From NCBI GenBank assembly GCA_022820825.1, contig JAJEEU010000080.1:1-64000 (forward strand): DNA of 64,000 nucleotides. The letters run 5' to 3'. Position numbers and translations under genes: made by a program. Of the stretch, positions 1 through 9,760 are shown one piece after another (positions within the stretch are counted from its first letter, which is position 1; the number at the start of each line of letters is the position of its first letter). The notes under the pieces are model-generated. The model did not search any database and was not told the origin of the DNA. It saw nothing but the letters and a program-made list of their open reading frames with translations. The stretch is from Vicinamibacteria bacterium. GTDB taxonomy: Bacteria; Acidobacteriota; Vicinamibacteria; Vicinamibacterales; UBA8438.

Positions 1-271
1 CGGCCGCCGATCCGCTCGCCGTGGCGGGCCGTACTCCCTCACGCCGCTTCGACGTAGTTACGACTACGCCTTCAGCGTCGTTCAGTCCGTGCGACCCACC
101 ACACCGGCGCCTCGACGCCCTCGCGACGAACGCTGGTGAGAAATGCGGGTTAAAGGTCCGGATCTGGTTGCCTCTGCAAGTGGCAAGGCGTGCGCCCGGC
201 CGGTCCGGTTTTCGCAGCGAATGCGGGCCTGCCGGCACGCCCCCGCGACGAAGCCTGGTGAGAACCGCGCG
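1..271. other. Non-coding or 3'-end region upstream of the HtrA gene
   Basis: No convincing gene starts here. One frame is open from base 2 to a TGA at 137-139 on the plus strand and could be the last 45 codons of a gene that begins before the window, but its Arg/Pro-rich translation matches nothing I recognise. A small hairpin-forming sequence (arms CGTAGT and ACTACG) lies near bases 53-68. The only other structure is a pair of 20-bp direct repeats, listed separately. Confidence 0.25.
123..264 (+). repeat. Pair of 20-bp direct repeats
   Basis: The 20-mer at 123-142 (GCGACGAACGCTGGTGAGAA) recurs at 245-264 with two substitutions, 122 bp apart. Weaker similarity continues around it: ATGCGGG follows copy 1 and also appears at 221-227 between the copies. 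The downstream copy ends a few bases from the stop codon of the converging protease gene. It may be an intergenic repeat family of this genome. Confidence 0.5.
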
Positions 272-1498
<1,227 letters not shown>

Positions 1499-1528
1499 TG
1501 TAGCGCGTCCGCCGGTTGCCGCCGTTCG

Positions 1529-1537
1529 TGGTACGAT
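1529..1537 (+). promoter_or_regulatory. Extended -10 promoter of efp
   Basis: TGGTACGAT fits an extended -10 element (TGn followed by TATAAT-like TACGAT) with no clear -35. Transcription would start near 1544, only a few bases before the efp ATG at 1548, so the mRNA may be almost leaderless; no Shine-Dalgarno sequence is present. Confidence 0.4.
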
Positions 1538-1547
1538 CTGCGGCTCC

Positions 1548-2108
1548 ATGTACATCCAGGCCACGCGACTTCGCAAGGGCATGCTGATCCGCATGAGCGG
1601 CAACCTGCTCCGCCTGCTCGACGTGACGCACCTCACGCCGGGCAAGGGCCACGGGTTCGTCCAGTGCCGGCTGCGCAACCTGCGTACGCGCACCCTCACC
1701 GACCACAAGTTCCGCTCCGAGGATCAGGTCGAGCGGGCTGCCCTCGACGCGCGCCGCATGCAATACCTGTACGCGGACGGGGATACCTACAACTTCATGG
1801 ACACCGAGACCTTCGACCAGGTGGCGCTGACGGCCGAGACGCTCGGCGAGGCGACCGATTACCTGCTGCCGGAAGCGGAGATCACGGTGGAGATGTTCGA
1901 GGGAGAACCGGTCGGCATAGCGCTCCCCATCACCGTCGATCTCACGGTGGAGGAGACGACGCCCGCGATCAAGGGAGCCACGGCCAGCGCCCAGCTCAAG
2001 CCGGCGCGGCTGGAGACCGGCCTGGTGGTGCAGGTGCCGCCGTTCATTGCCAGCGGCGATACCGTGCGCGTCAATACGGAAACCGGCGAGTACCAGTCGC
2101 GCGTCTGA
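1548..2108 (+). CDS. efp: Elongation factor P
   Basis: Translation factor that relieves ribosome stalling at polyproline stretches. At 186 residues it has the normal family length and the three-domain (KOW-like plus two OB-type) layout is readable along the whole sequence. The modified-residue loop reads TPGKGHGF, placing Lys33 where Escherichia coli EF-P carries its beta-lysylated lysine; the C-terminal end TGEYQSRV is also canonical. No epmA or epmB modification gene is nearby. Downstream, the membrane-protein gene starts about 25 bp later. Confidence 0.97.
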   Translation: MYIQATRLRKGMLIRMSGNLLRLLDVTHLTPGKGHGFVQCRLRNLRTRTLTDHKFRSEDQVERAALDARRMQYLYADGDTYNFMDTETFDQVALTAETLGEATDYLLPEAEITVEMFEGEPVGIALPITVDLTVEETTPAIKGATASAQLKPARLETGLVVQVPPFIASGDTVRVNTETGEYQSRV

Positions 2109-2133
2109 CGCGCCGCGCGATGAATCCACGCCC

Positions 2134-2706
2134 GTGGCCGATATCGATGTCGCGACCGTCGTCCGCATCGCGCTGCTCGGACTCGGCGTCGCCTTCCTGG
2201 TCGCCAACCTCCGTCTCGTCGCGCAGTTGCTCCGCTTCCTGCGGCTCCGTTCCACGGCGCGCCTGACCTGGCCCGGCTCGAAGCCGCCGCAGTACGGGCT
2301 GCTGCTGGCGCTCGGTGTCGTCCTCGCGGGGCTGGTGTTCTTCAAGCTGGTGGTACGGCAGCAGCCCCTTGGCTCGGCGTTCGGCGAAGGGATGGTCTGC
2401 CTCTACTACGCCTACCTGCTGCCGATGAGCCTGCGCATCGGGCGCGGGCTGTACGAGGACGGCATCTGGACCGAATCGGGCTTCGTGCCGTACTCGGCGA
2501 TCGGTGGGCTGAGCTGGCGTGAGGAACCGCAGCAGATCACGCTCGTGATCATCTACCGCCTGCGCAGCCTCGTGCGGCGGCTGGTGGTGCCGCACGAGCA
2601 CTACGCGGAGGTCCGCCGCGTGCTCCGCGACCGGATCGCGGCGCACGACATCCACTTCACGTTGAAGACGCTGGACGTCGGCGCGGACGAGCGCGACCGC
2701 GTGTAG
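2134..2706 (+). CDS. Conserved membrane protein, DUF5673-like
   Basis: Unknown function. I chose the GTG at 2134 because the longer frame upstream overlaps efp and encodes unlikely residues; this gives 190 residues. The protein shows two or three N-terminal membrane segments (about residues 6-25, 50-70 and 80-97), followed by a cytosolic region with 'GLYEDGIWTESGFVPYSAIGG', the type of beta-rich motif seen in DUF5673 and related PH-like membrane proteins. A basic segment follows. It probably shares a transcript with efp. The domain assignment is by memory of motif shape only. Confidence 0.65.
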   Translation: MADIDVATVVRIALLGLGVAFLVANLRLVAQLLRFLRLRSTARLTWPGSKPPQYGLLLALGVVLAGLVFFKLVVRQQPLGSAFGEGMVCLYYAYLLPMSLRIGRGLYEDGIWTESGFVPYSAIGGLSWREEPQQITLVIIYRLRSLVRRLVVPHEHYAEVRRVLRDRIAAHDIHFTLKTLDVGADERDRV

Positions 2707-2723
2707 CGCGCCGCTACGGAACG

Positions 2724-3536
2724 CTAGCGCAGCCCGGCGCCCAGCAGCCCGATGAGTCCGGGCCCTGCCGCGGTCGGATCGCCCAGCCAGCCGGGCGGGG
2801 TCACCCACACGAACGCCAGGATGGCGATGACCATCAGGTCGTACTGCCAGGTTGCCCGCTCGAACGTCCAGAACAGCGCGTGCCAGACCGCGATGGCCGG
2901 CAGCGCGAACGCCCGCTTGAGCGTCATGCGGATCGGGCTCGGCTCCGGGCGGCTGGTGGTCCGGAGCTCCCGCCACGTGTAGTAGATCCGGTCCACGACG
3001 GTCACGATCGAGAGGACCAGGATGACCCACATCACCGCGCCCATCCGGTTCGTGAACGCGCCGATCATGAACAGCACGATCCGCTCCGGCCGCTCCATGA
3101 ACCCGACCTTGCACTTGTCGATCAGCGATTCCGCACGGGCGCGGGTATAGCTGGTCATCACCGAGAACATCAGCGCCAGCGCCGTGATCAGGACGTAGTC
3201 GGTGCGTTCCAGCGCGGCGTACAGATAGATGAGGCCGATGAACAGGAGGATGTCCGAGAAGCGGTCCATCACCGAGTCCCAGAACCCGCCGAAGCGCGAC
3301 GCGAGGTCCGACCGCTCGGCGACCTTGCCGTCGATGAAGTCGAAGATGTTGGCGACGATCATCACGACGCCGGCGGTGCGGAACTGGCCGGTGGCGAGCG
3401 CCCAGCCCGCCGCGGCGTTGATCACGACACCGGTCAGGGTCAGCAGGTTCGGGTGGATGCGCAGCCGCACGCACGCCTCGATGATCGCGCGCAGCGGATA
3501 CATGCAGAGCGTGCCGACGGCGCCGGTGAAGGTCAT
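2724..3536 (-). CDS. CDP-alcohol phosphatidyltransferase family membrane protein
   Basis: Integral membrane enzyme of the family that transfers a phosphatidyl group from CDP-diacylglycerol to an alcohol (phosphatidylglycerophosphate, phosphatidylserine or phosphatidylinositol-phosphate synthases). The 270-residue sequence has about six membrane segments and the metal-binding signature D-x2-D-G-x2-A ... G-x3-D-x3-D, seen as DFIDGKVAE...GGFWDSVMD. The usual Arg after the Ala is Glu here (AE instead of AR), with an Arg one place later. The acceptor alcohol cannot be deduced. The C-terminal third (after about residue 190) is longer than in PgsA and hydrophobic. Convergent with the DUF5673-like gene. 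Confidence 0.8.
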   Translation of the reverse strand: MTFTGAVGTLCMYPLRAIIEACVRLRIHPNLLTLTGVVINAAAGWALATGQFRTAGVVMIVANIFDFIDGKVAERSDLASRFGGFWDSVMDRFSDILLFIGLIYLYAALERTDYVLITALALMFSVMTSYTRARAESLIDKCKVGFMERPERIVLFMIGAFTNRMGAVMWVILVLSIVTVVDRIYYTWRELRTTSRPEPSPIRMTLKRAFALPAIAVWHALFWTFERATWQYDLMVIAILAFVWVTPPGWLGDPTAAGPGLIGLLGAGLR

Positions 3537-3571
3537 CGTGATGCCGGACCGGGGGCGCGAGGGGTGGACGC

Positions 3572-3577
3572 TATAAT
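3572..3577 (+). promoter_or_regulatory. Possible -10 box for uvrC
   Basis: A perfect TATAAT lies 73 bp before the uvrC ATG. No good -35 hexamer is visible at 16-18 bp, and there is no TG extension, so this is a candidate only. Confidence 0.35.
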
Positions 3578-3649
3578 TCGGAGGGACATACGACGCGCGC
3601 CACCGCGTGTTTCCGGCACCCGCCCGCCGCGGCAGGCGAAGTGTAGATC

Positions 3650-5467
3650 ATGCCGATTCGCGATCTCAAGGACCAGATCGGCCGCCTGCCCGTACAGCCG
3701 GGCGTCTACCTGTACTCCAACGGCGCCGGCGAGACCATCTACGTGGGCCGGGCCACGGTGCTGCGCGACCGCGTGCGAAGCTACCTGGGCGCGTACGGGT
3801 CGAGTCCCAAGACCGACGCGCTGCTCGACGAAATCGCCGCGCTGGAGGTGGTCGTCACCGACTCCGTCGTGGAGGCGCTGGCGCTCGAGAACAACCTGAT
3901 CAAGCAGCGCGTGCCGCGCTACAACATCCTGCTGCGCGACGACAAGAACTACCCCTACCTCCAGGTAACGACCACCGAGACGTTTCCCCGCGTGCTGGTG
4001 GCGCGCCGCGTGGCGCGGGACGGGAACTTCTACGCCGGCCCGTTCCTGCCCGCGTCGTTCGCGCGCAAGACGATGTCGCTGACCCACCGCCTGTTCGGCA
4101 TGCGCTCCTGCAACGAGGTGATCACCGGCAAGCGCGGCCGGCCGTGCCTGGAGTACGACATCAAGCGCTGCATCGCCCCCTGCGTCGACACGCTGTGCGG
4201 CGAGGAAGAGTACGGCCGGGCGGTGGCCCGCACGCGGCTGTTCCTGGAAGGTCGCAACGACGAGTTGCTGGCCGAGCTCCGGACGCGGATGCAGAACGCG
4301 TCCGACGGCCTGCAGTACGAGCAGGCGGCGCAGTTCCGCGATGCGATCCGCACCGTCGAGGCGCTGCGCGACCGGCGCCAGAAGATGGCCACCGCGCGGC
4401 TCGGCGACCGCGACGCGTTCGGCGTCAAGGTGGGTCCGGAGGGGGCGATCGTGCAGGTGTTCCAGATGCGCGGCGGTCGTGTGGTGGAGCGGATCGAGCT
4501 GGCGGCGGCCGGAGAGGACGCGCCGCGGGACGGCGAGGCGGAGGTGGTGCGGGCGGCGCTGCAGCAGTTCTACGCGGACCGCGCCGTACCGCCCCAGATT
4601 CACCTGCCGGTAGCGCTGGACCGCGAGGAGGACGCCGCGCTCGCGGGCTGGCTGGAGCGCCGCGCAGGCCGGCGCGTGCGCCTCCATGTCCCCCGGCGGG
4701 GGGATGCGCGGGGGCTGCTCGAGCTGGCGGCGCGGAACGCCGGGCTGGCGTACGAGGCGCGTTACGGAGAGGAGGCGCAGGCGCACGGCGCGGCGCTGGA
4801 CGAGTTGCGCGCGGCGCTCGGGCTGCCGGCGCGGCCGCGGCGCGTGGAGTGCTTCGACATCTCGACGATCCAGGGCGCCGAGAGCGTCGCCTCGATGGTG
4901 GTGTGCGAGGACGGCGCGATGCGCCGCAACGAATACCGGAAGTACCGCATCCGCAACGCGGCGCCGGCCCGTCCCGATGATTTCGCCGCCATGGAAGAGG
5001 TCGTGCTGCGGCGCTACCGCCGGCTGCTGGAGCAGGGCGGACCGTTTCCGGACCTGGTGATAGTGGACGGCGGGAAGGGCCAGCTTTCGGCGGCGTACAA
5101 GGCGTTCGAGCAGCTCGGCCTCGCGAACCTGGTGGCCATCGGCATCGCCAAGCGCGAGGAGCTGCTCGTGACGCGCGACCGGCCCGACCCGATCGCGCTG
5201 CCGCGCAGCAGCGGCGCCCTGCGCCTGGTGCAGCGGATCCGCGACGAGGCGCACCGTTTCGCGGTGACGTTCCACCGCCGCGCCCGCGCCATGCGCGACC
5301 TGCGATCCGAGCTCGACGCGGTACCCGGCATCGGGCCGGCGCGCCGGCGGCTGCTCCTGGAGAGGTTCGGCAGCGCGGCCAACGTGCGCCGCGCGTCGCG
5401 CGACGAGCTCCGCGCCGTAGTCGGCGCGCGGCTGGCTGAAGCGCTGCGGGCGCACTTCGCCGCCTGA
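3650..5467 (+). CDS. uvrC: Excinuclease ABC subunit C
   Basis: Nuclease of nucleotide excision repair that makes both incisions in the UvrABC pathway. The 605 residues match the usual length. In order: a GIY-YIG domain (GVYLYSN...IYVGRA, residues 18-45) for the 3' cut, a cysteine cluster in the 150-190 region (CNEV, CLEYD, CIAPC), a UVR motif near residues 215-250 for UvrB contact, the RNase H-like endonuclease domain ([17 protein letters not shown]) for the 5' cut, and tandem helix-hairpin-helix motifs ([17 protein letters not shown]) at the C-terminus. It is followed by trpS after about 100 bp. Confidence 0.97.
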   Translation: MPIRDLKDQIGRLPVQPGVYLYSNGAGETIYVGRATVLRDRVRSYLGAYGSSPKTDALLDEIAALEVVVTDSVVEALALENNLIKQRVPRYNILLRDDKNYPYLQVTTTETFPRVLVARRVARDGNFYAGPFLPASFARKTMSLTHRLFGMRSCNEVITGKRGRPCLEYDIKRCIAPCVDTLCGEEEYGRAVARTRLFLEGRNDELLAELRTRMQNASDGLQYEQAAQFRDAIRTVEALRDRRQKMATARLGDRDAFGVKVGPEGAIVQVFQMRGGRVVERIELAAAGEDAPRDGEAEVVRAALQQFYADRAVPPQIHLPVALDREEDAALAGWLERRAGRRVRLHVPRRGDARGLLELAARNAGLAYEARYGEEAQAHGAALDELRAALGLPARPRRVECFDISTIQGAESVASMVVCEDGAMRRNEYRKYRIRNAAPARPDDFAAMEEVVLRRYRRLLEQGGPFPDLVIVDGGKGQLSAAYKAFEQLGLANLVAIGIAKREELLVTRDRPDPIALPRSSGALRLVQRIRDEAHRFAVTFHRRARAMRDLRSELDAVPGIGPARRRLLLERFGSAANVRRASRDELRAVVGARLAEALRAHFAA

Positions 5468-5573
5468 GGTTGCCCGGGAGGGCGCGCAGCTTGCCGATCC
5501 GCGCGGTTGGCCGTATTCTGATGCCGTTGCCTGCCTGTACCCGCACGCCGACCTGCATCCGGATCTTCCCGCC

Positions 5574-6578
5574 GTGGCCACCGACGAATCGCAAGCGCGC
5601 GTAGTTTCGGGCATGCGCCCGACCGGCAAGCTGCACCTCGGCCACCTGGCGGGGGCGCTCCGCAACTGGGTCGACCTGCAGGCGCGCTACGACTGCATGT
5701 ACTTCGTGGCCGACTGGCACGCGCTCACCAGCGAGTACGCCGCTACCGGCGAGGTGGCCGGTTACGGATACGACAACGTCGCCGACTGGATCGCCGCCGG
5801 CATCGACCCTGAGCGCAGCACGATCTTCGTGCAGTCGCTCGTGCCCGAGCATGCCGAGCTGTTTCTCCTGCTGTCGATGGTCGTGCCGATTCCCTGGCTG
5901 GAGCGGGTGCCGACCCACAAGGAGCAGATGGAGCAGCTCGCCGACCGCGACCTGTCCACCCTCGGCTTCCTGGGGTATCCCCTGCTGCAGTGCGCCGACG
6001 TGATCATGTACCGCGCGCGGTACGTTCCGGTCGGCGAGGACCAGGTGCCGCACCTGGAGCTGGCGCGCGAAGTGGTGCGCCGCTTCCACGGGTTCTTCGG
6101 CGAGCTGTTTCCGGAGCCGCAGCCGCTGACGACCCACTTTCCGCGGCTCCCGGGCATCGACAACCGGAAGATGAGCAAGAGCTACGGCAACACCATCGAC
6201 CTGTCGGACGATGCGGAGACGGTGCGCCGCAAGGTGATGCGGATGTACACCGATCCGAAGCGCATCCGCGCGGACATCCCCGGCACGGTCGAGGGTAATC
6301 CCGTGTTCACGTACCACGATGCCTTCAATCCGGATGCGGAGGAGGTCGAAGATTTCAAGCGCCGCTACCGCGCCGGCACGGTGGGAGACGTGGAGGTCAA
6401 GCGCAGCCTGGCCCGGGCGATCAACGCGGTGCTCGACCCGCTGCGCGAGCGCCGCGCGGAGCTGCTCGCCAGGCCCGGGCGTATTCGCGAGATAGTGCTG
6501 GACGGGTCGAGCCGGGCGCGGGCCATTGCGCGTGAAACGATGGCGGAAGTGCGCGACGCGGTGCGCCTGGCGTACTAG
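5574..6578 (+). CDS. trpS: Tryptophan--tRNA ligase
   Basis: Class I aminoacyl-tRNA synthetase that charges tRNA-Trp. The 334-residue length is typical. The HIGH signature appears as [10 protein letters not shown] near residue 16 and the KMSKS loop as [11 protein letters not shown] near residue 200. Translation most likely starts at the GTG at 5574, since the GMRPTG core begins 13 residues later as in other family members. It heads the scpA-scpB-rluB-cmk gene string, with only 6 bp to scpA. Confidence 0.97.
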   Translation: MATDESQARVVSGMRPTGKLHLGHLAGALRNWVDLQARYDCMYFVADWHALTSEYAATGEVAGYGYDNVADWIAAGIDPERSTIFVQSLVPEHAELFLLLSMVVPIPWLERVPTHKEQMEQLADRDLSTLGFLGYPLLQCADVIMYRARYVPVGEDQVPHLELAREVVRRFHGFFGELFPEPQPLTTHFPRLPGIDNRKMSKSYGNTIDLSDDAETVRRKVMRMYTDPKRIRADIPGTVEGNPVFTYHDAFNPDAEEVEDFKRRYRAGTVGDVEVKRSLARAINAVLDPLRERRAELLARPGRIREIVLDGSSRARAIARETMAEVRDAVRLAY

Positions 6579-6584
6579 AGCAGG

Positions 6585-7385
6585 ATGATGATCGACGCGC
6601 CGCACGACTTCGAGTCGTCCATCCCGCAGTACCCCGTGCGGCTCGACAACTTCGAGGGGCCGCTGGACCTGCTGGTGCACCTCATCAGGCGGCACGAGAT
6701 CGACATCTACGACATTCCGATCGCGCTGATTACCGGGCAGTATCTCGAGTACCTGGAGCTGATGCAGGAGCTCGATCTCGACGTGGCCGGCGAGTTCCTG
6801 GTCATGGCCGCGACGCTGATCCAGATCAAGGCGCGCATGCTCGTGCCGCGGCCGGAGGCGGCGGACGAGGAGGAGGACGCGGGCGATCCCCGCGACGCGC
6901 TCGTGCAGCGGCTGCTGGAGCACGAGAAGTACAAGGCCGCGGCCGAGCTGCTGCACGAGCGGCAGACCGAGCGCAGCGCCCAGTGGACGCGTCCCGACAG
7001 CCGCGTGGCGGACATCGCCGGCCAGCCGATCGAGCGTGAGATCGAGGTCGACCTGTTCAGCCTGCTGCAGGCGTTCCAGGCGGTGATGGCGCGCGCCCGG
7101 GAGCGGCGGCCCCTGGAGCTGCCGGACGAGCTCGTCTCCATCGAGCGGCGCATCGAGCAGTTGAACGCCCGGCTGTCGGAAAAGGAAGCCTGCGGTTTCG
7201 AGGACCTGTTCGAGGAGGACAGGAGCCGGTCGGAGCTGGTGACCACGTTCCTGGCGCTGCTCGAGATGGTGCGGCTGAAGCTCGTGCGCCTGTTCCAGTC
7301 CGGTCCGTTCGCACCGATCCGCGTGTATCGGCGCGTCCGGCCGGCCGACGCGCCGCGGCCGCGGGGAGCAGCCGACGATGCCTGA
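6585..7385 (+). CDS. scpA: Segregation and condensation protein A
   Basis: Kleisin subunit that bridges the SMC heads and, with ScpB, forms the bacterial condensin complex. The 266 residues contain the N-terminal kleisin motif (FEGPLDLLVHLIRRHEIDI), an acidic linker around residues 85-105 and the C-terminal winged-helix SMC-cap-binding region (TFLALLEMVRLKLVRLFQ). Either of two tandem ATGs (6585 or 6588) may be used. Its end overlaps scpB by 8 bp, which fits stoichiometric co-translation of the two partners. Confidence 0.95.
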   Translation: MMIDAPHDFESSIPQYPVRLDNFEGPLDLLVHLIRRHEIDIYDIPIALITGQYLEYLELMQELDLDVAGEFLVMAATLIQIKARMLVPRPEAADEEEDAGDPRDALVQRLLEHEKYKAAAELLHERQTERSAQWTRPDSRVADIAGQPIEREIEVDLFSLLQAFQAVMARARERRPLELPDELVSIERRIEQLNARLSEKEACGFEDLFEEDRSRSELVTTFLALLEMVRLKLVRLFQSGPFAPIRVYRRVRPADAPRPRGAADDA

Positions 7386-8010
7386 CGACCCCGGCCACCT
7401 GAAGGCGATTGTCGAGGCGCTCATCTTCGCGTCGCCCGAGCCCCTGACGCTGAAGACGATGCTCAGAATCCTCGACGAGGAGCCGCCGGAACACGTCGAG
7501 GAGGCGCTCGCCGCGGTGCGGCGGGACTGGGCGCGCGAGAGCGGCCTGCAACTCGTCGAAGTGGCGGGCGGGTACCAGCTCGTCACGCGTCCGGAGCTGT
7601 CGGAGTGGGTCGGCCGGCTGTTTCACGAACATTCGAAGCAGCGCCTGTCCGCCCAGGCGCTCGAGACGCTGGCGGTCGTCGCCTACCGCCAGCCGGTGAC
7701 CGGCCCCGAGATTGCAGAGATTCGCGGGGTCAACACGACCGGCGTCCTGGGGACGCTCGTGGAGCGGCGGCTGATCAAGGTGGTCGGCCGCAAGGCGGTC
7801 GTGGGCCGGCCGTTCCTGTATGCCACGACGCGCGAATTCCTCGAGCGCTTCGGGCTCAACGACCTGTCGGATTTGCCCAGGGTGGAGGACATGGCCGAGG
7901 CGCTCGGCATGGACGTATCCGCCGTCGCGGACGCCGGGCCGATGGACGAGCAATTGCCGTTCGAGTCCGCGGATGAGCCCCCGGATCCCTCCGGCGAGCA
8001 GGTGCACTGA
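7378..8010 (+). CDS. scpB: Segregation and condensation protein B
   Basis: Winged-helix partner of ScpA in the SMC-ScpAB condensin. The 210-residue protein has the tandem winged-helix core: KAIVEALIFASPEPLT at the N-terminus and the highly conserved ALETLAVVAYRQPVTGPEIAEIRG in the second domain. The C-terminal 40 residues are acidic and probably disordered. Overlaps scpA and is followed 6 bp later by rluB, an arrangement (scpA-scpB-rluB-cmk) conserved in many bacteria. Confidence 0.96.
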   Translation: MPDDPGHLKAIVEALIFASPEPLTLKTMLRILDEEPPEHVEEALAAVRRDWARESGLQLVEVAGGYQLVTRPELSEWVGRLFHEHSKQRLSAQALETLAVVAYRQPVTGPEIAEIRGVNTTGVLGTLVERRLIKVVGRKAVVGRPFLYATTREFLERFGLNDLSDLPRVEDMAEALGMDVSAVADAGPMDEQLPFESADEPPDPSGEQVH

Positions 8011-8016
8011 CAGCCC

Positions 8017-8796
8017 GTGACCGAACTCCAGGCAGGTGAGGTCCGGTTGCAGAAACTGTTGTCGGCTGCCGGCGTGGCGTCGCGGCGCGCGGCGGAAACG
8101 CTCATGCGCGAGGGGCGCGTGACGGTCAACGGCCAGGTCGTAACGGAGCTGGGAGCGCGCGCCGATCCGGCGCGGGACGTCGTGCGCGTCGACGACCGCC
8201 GCGTGTCGCGCGCGCCGCGCCGCCGCTACATGCTGCTGAACAAGCCGCGCGGCGTGGTGACCACCCGCAGCGATCCCCAACGGCGGCGAACCGTTCTCGA
8301 CCTGCTGCCGCGCGTTCGCGACTACATCTATCCCGTCGGGCGGCTCGACTACGATTCCGAGGGCCTGCTGTTGCTGACGAACGACGGCGCGCTCGCGGAG
8401 CGCCTGATCCATCCGCGTCACGCGCTCGAGCGGGTGTACGAAGCGGTCGTCCGGGGCATCCCGGGCGAGGCGCAGTTGCGGCGGCTGCGCGGGGGCGTGC
8501 AGCTCGACGGGCGGCGCACGGCGCCGGTCGAGGCGCGTCTGATCGGCGGCCACCGCGCCCGGCGCACGGACCAGGCGCGGCTGGAGATCGTCCTGCGCGA
8601 AGGTCGCAACCGGCAGGTGCGGCGCATGCTCGGCGCCGTCGGACACCCGGTGCTCCGGCTGCGGCGCGTGCAGTTCGGTCCGCTGCGCGACCGCGGCCTC
8701 AAGGCCGGCGAGTACCGCGACCTGTCCTCCCGGGAGCTGGCCGCGTTGCGCACGGCGGCGTTTGCGGAGGACGCCCCGGCGCCGCCTCCCGCGTGA
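8017..8796 (+). CDS. rluB: Pseudouridine synthase, RsuA/RluB family
   Basis: Isomerises a uridine in 23S rRNA (RluB type, helix 89) to pseudouridine. An S4 RNA-binding domain occupies about residues 8-55 (LQKLLSAAGVASRRAAETL) and the catalytic domain follows, with catalytic Asp in GRLDYDSEGLLLLTNDG. Start is the GTG at 8017, which gives the usual short lead into the S4 domain. The scpAB-rluB-cmk context supports RluB over RsuA or RluE. The stop overlaps the cmk start as GTGA. Confidence 0.9.
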   Translation: MTELQAGEVRLQKLLSAAGVASRRAAETLMREGRVTVNGQVVTELGARADPARDVVRVDDRRVSRAPRRRYMLLNKPRGVVTTRSDPQRRRTVLDLLPRVRDYIYPVGRLDYDSEGLLLLTNDGALAERLIHPRHALERVYEAVVRGIPGEAQLRRLRGGVQLDGRRTAPVEARLIGGHRARRTDQARLEIVLREGRNRQVRRMLGAVGHPVLRLRRVQFGPLRDRGLKAGEYRDLSSRELAALRTAAFAEDAPAPPPA

Positions 8797-9476
8797 TCGG
8801 CGACATGCATCCGGTCGTGGCGATCGACGGGCCGTCCGGAGCCGGCAAGGGCACCGTCGCCCGCGCCGTGGCGCGCGAGTTGGGATGGCGCTACGTCGAC
8901 ACGGGTGCGATGTATCGCGCGGTTGCCTGGGAGGCCTGCCGCCGTGGCCTGGCGCTCGACGAGCGCGACGAAGACAGGGTGGCGGCGGTTGCGGCGGACG
9001 CGGAGATGGAGCTGGAGCACGAGCACGTCGCGATCAACGGGCGCGACGTGACCGGCGCCATCCGTACGCCGGAGATGGACGACGCGGCCGCGAGGGTGGC
9101 GCGCCTGCCGCGGGTACGCAAGGCGCTCGTGGCGCGCCAGCAGGCGTACGCGGCGGCGGGGCCGGTCGTGATGGAGGGCCGTGACATCGGGACGGTCGTC
9201 TTTCCGGGGGCGGATGTGAAGATCTTCCTGGATGCCACCCCGGCGGAGCGCGCCGCGCGGCGGTCCAGCGATCCGGCTCACGACCTTTCCCGCGCGGGTG
9301 CGATCGACGTGGTTGCCGATGCGCTCGCGGCCCGCGACCGGCTCGACCGCACGCGGGACGCGTCGCCCCTGCGCAAGGCGGAGGACGCCACGGTGGTCGA
9401 CACGACCAGCCTGCAGGTAGCGTCCGTCGTGGAACACGTTCTGGACATCGTGCGCGGCCGTCTCGAAGCCGGCTGA
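8793..9476 (+). CDS. cmk: Cytidylate kinase
   Basis: Phosphorylates CMP and dCMP to the diphosphates. The 227-residue protein has the P-loop GPSGAGKGT near the N-terminus, the CMP-binding YVDTGAMYRA motif, the EGRDIGTVVFP motif and the lid arginines in DRLDRTRDASPL. The GTG at 8793 overlaps the rluB stop; an ATG at 8805 is an alternative that would still precede the P-loop. Last gene of the trpS-to-cmk string; a promoter for rpsA follows. Confidence 0.96.
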   Translation: MIGDMHPVVAIDGPSGAGKGTVARAVARELGWRYVDTGAMYRAVAWEACRRGLALDERDEDRVAAVAADAEMELEHEHVAINGRDVTGAIRTPEMDDAAARVARLPRVRKALVARQQAYAAAGPVVMEGRDIGTVVFPGADVKIFLDATPAERAARRSSDPAHDLSRAGAIDVVADALAARDRLDRTRDASPLRKAEDATVVDTTSLQVASVVEHVLDIVRGRLEAG

Positions 9477-9529
9477 ACGCCGTCGAACCGGCGCCCCGGG
9501 GGCCGGCCCGATGCGCGCGCCGGCGGTTG

Positions 9530-9559
9530 TTGACCGGCCGGCGAGTGGCATCGTATAGT
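9530..9559 (+). promoter_or_regulatory. Sigma-70-type promoter of rpsA
   Basis: TTGACC (9530-9535), an 18-bp spacer and TATAGT (9554-9559). Transcription would begin near 9566, giving rpsA a leader of about 195 nt. Confidence 0.6.
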
Positions 9560-9615
9560 CCTTTGCTCACAGTAATTAACAGCTCGTGGCGAAACCCCGC
9601 GTCGCACCGAGACCG

Positions 9616-9694
9616 GTCAGGCGCCCGGCTGACAAGGCGAGACGAGCGAGCATACTTTTAAGTATGTGAGCGAGGAACAACACAGTCAGGCGGG
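9616..9694 (+). promoter_or_regulatory. Structured RNA leader of rpsA
   Basis: Within the predicted leader, CCCGGCTGAC (9624-9633) can pair with GTCAGGCGGG (9685-9694), leaving one G-G mismatch. The enclosed region holds a perfect 7-bp hairpin, CATACTT-TT-AAGTATG (9651-9666), flanked on both sides by the same purine-rich GAGCGAG (9644-9650 and 9668-9674). An alternative local hairpin pairs GTCAG (9616-9620) with CTGAC (9629-9633), so two exclusive folds are possible. The position suggests control of S1 synthesis, possibly by S1 itself; this is inference. Confidence 0.5.
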
Positions 9695-9760
9695 ATGCAT
9701 GGCCGGTCGAATGCAGCGGGGCTTTTGCCACGGGCTGTTTAGGGAGAGAGTACGCAGAGC

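Noticed and set aside
4425..7586. Very long open frame on the minus strand opposite uvrC, trpS and scpA
   Set aside because: Its translation is Arg/Leu/His/Gln-rich with no family motifs, while the plus strand encodes three recognisable proteins. High GC content produces such antisense frames throughout the window.
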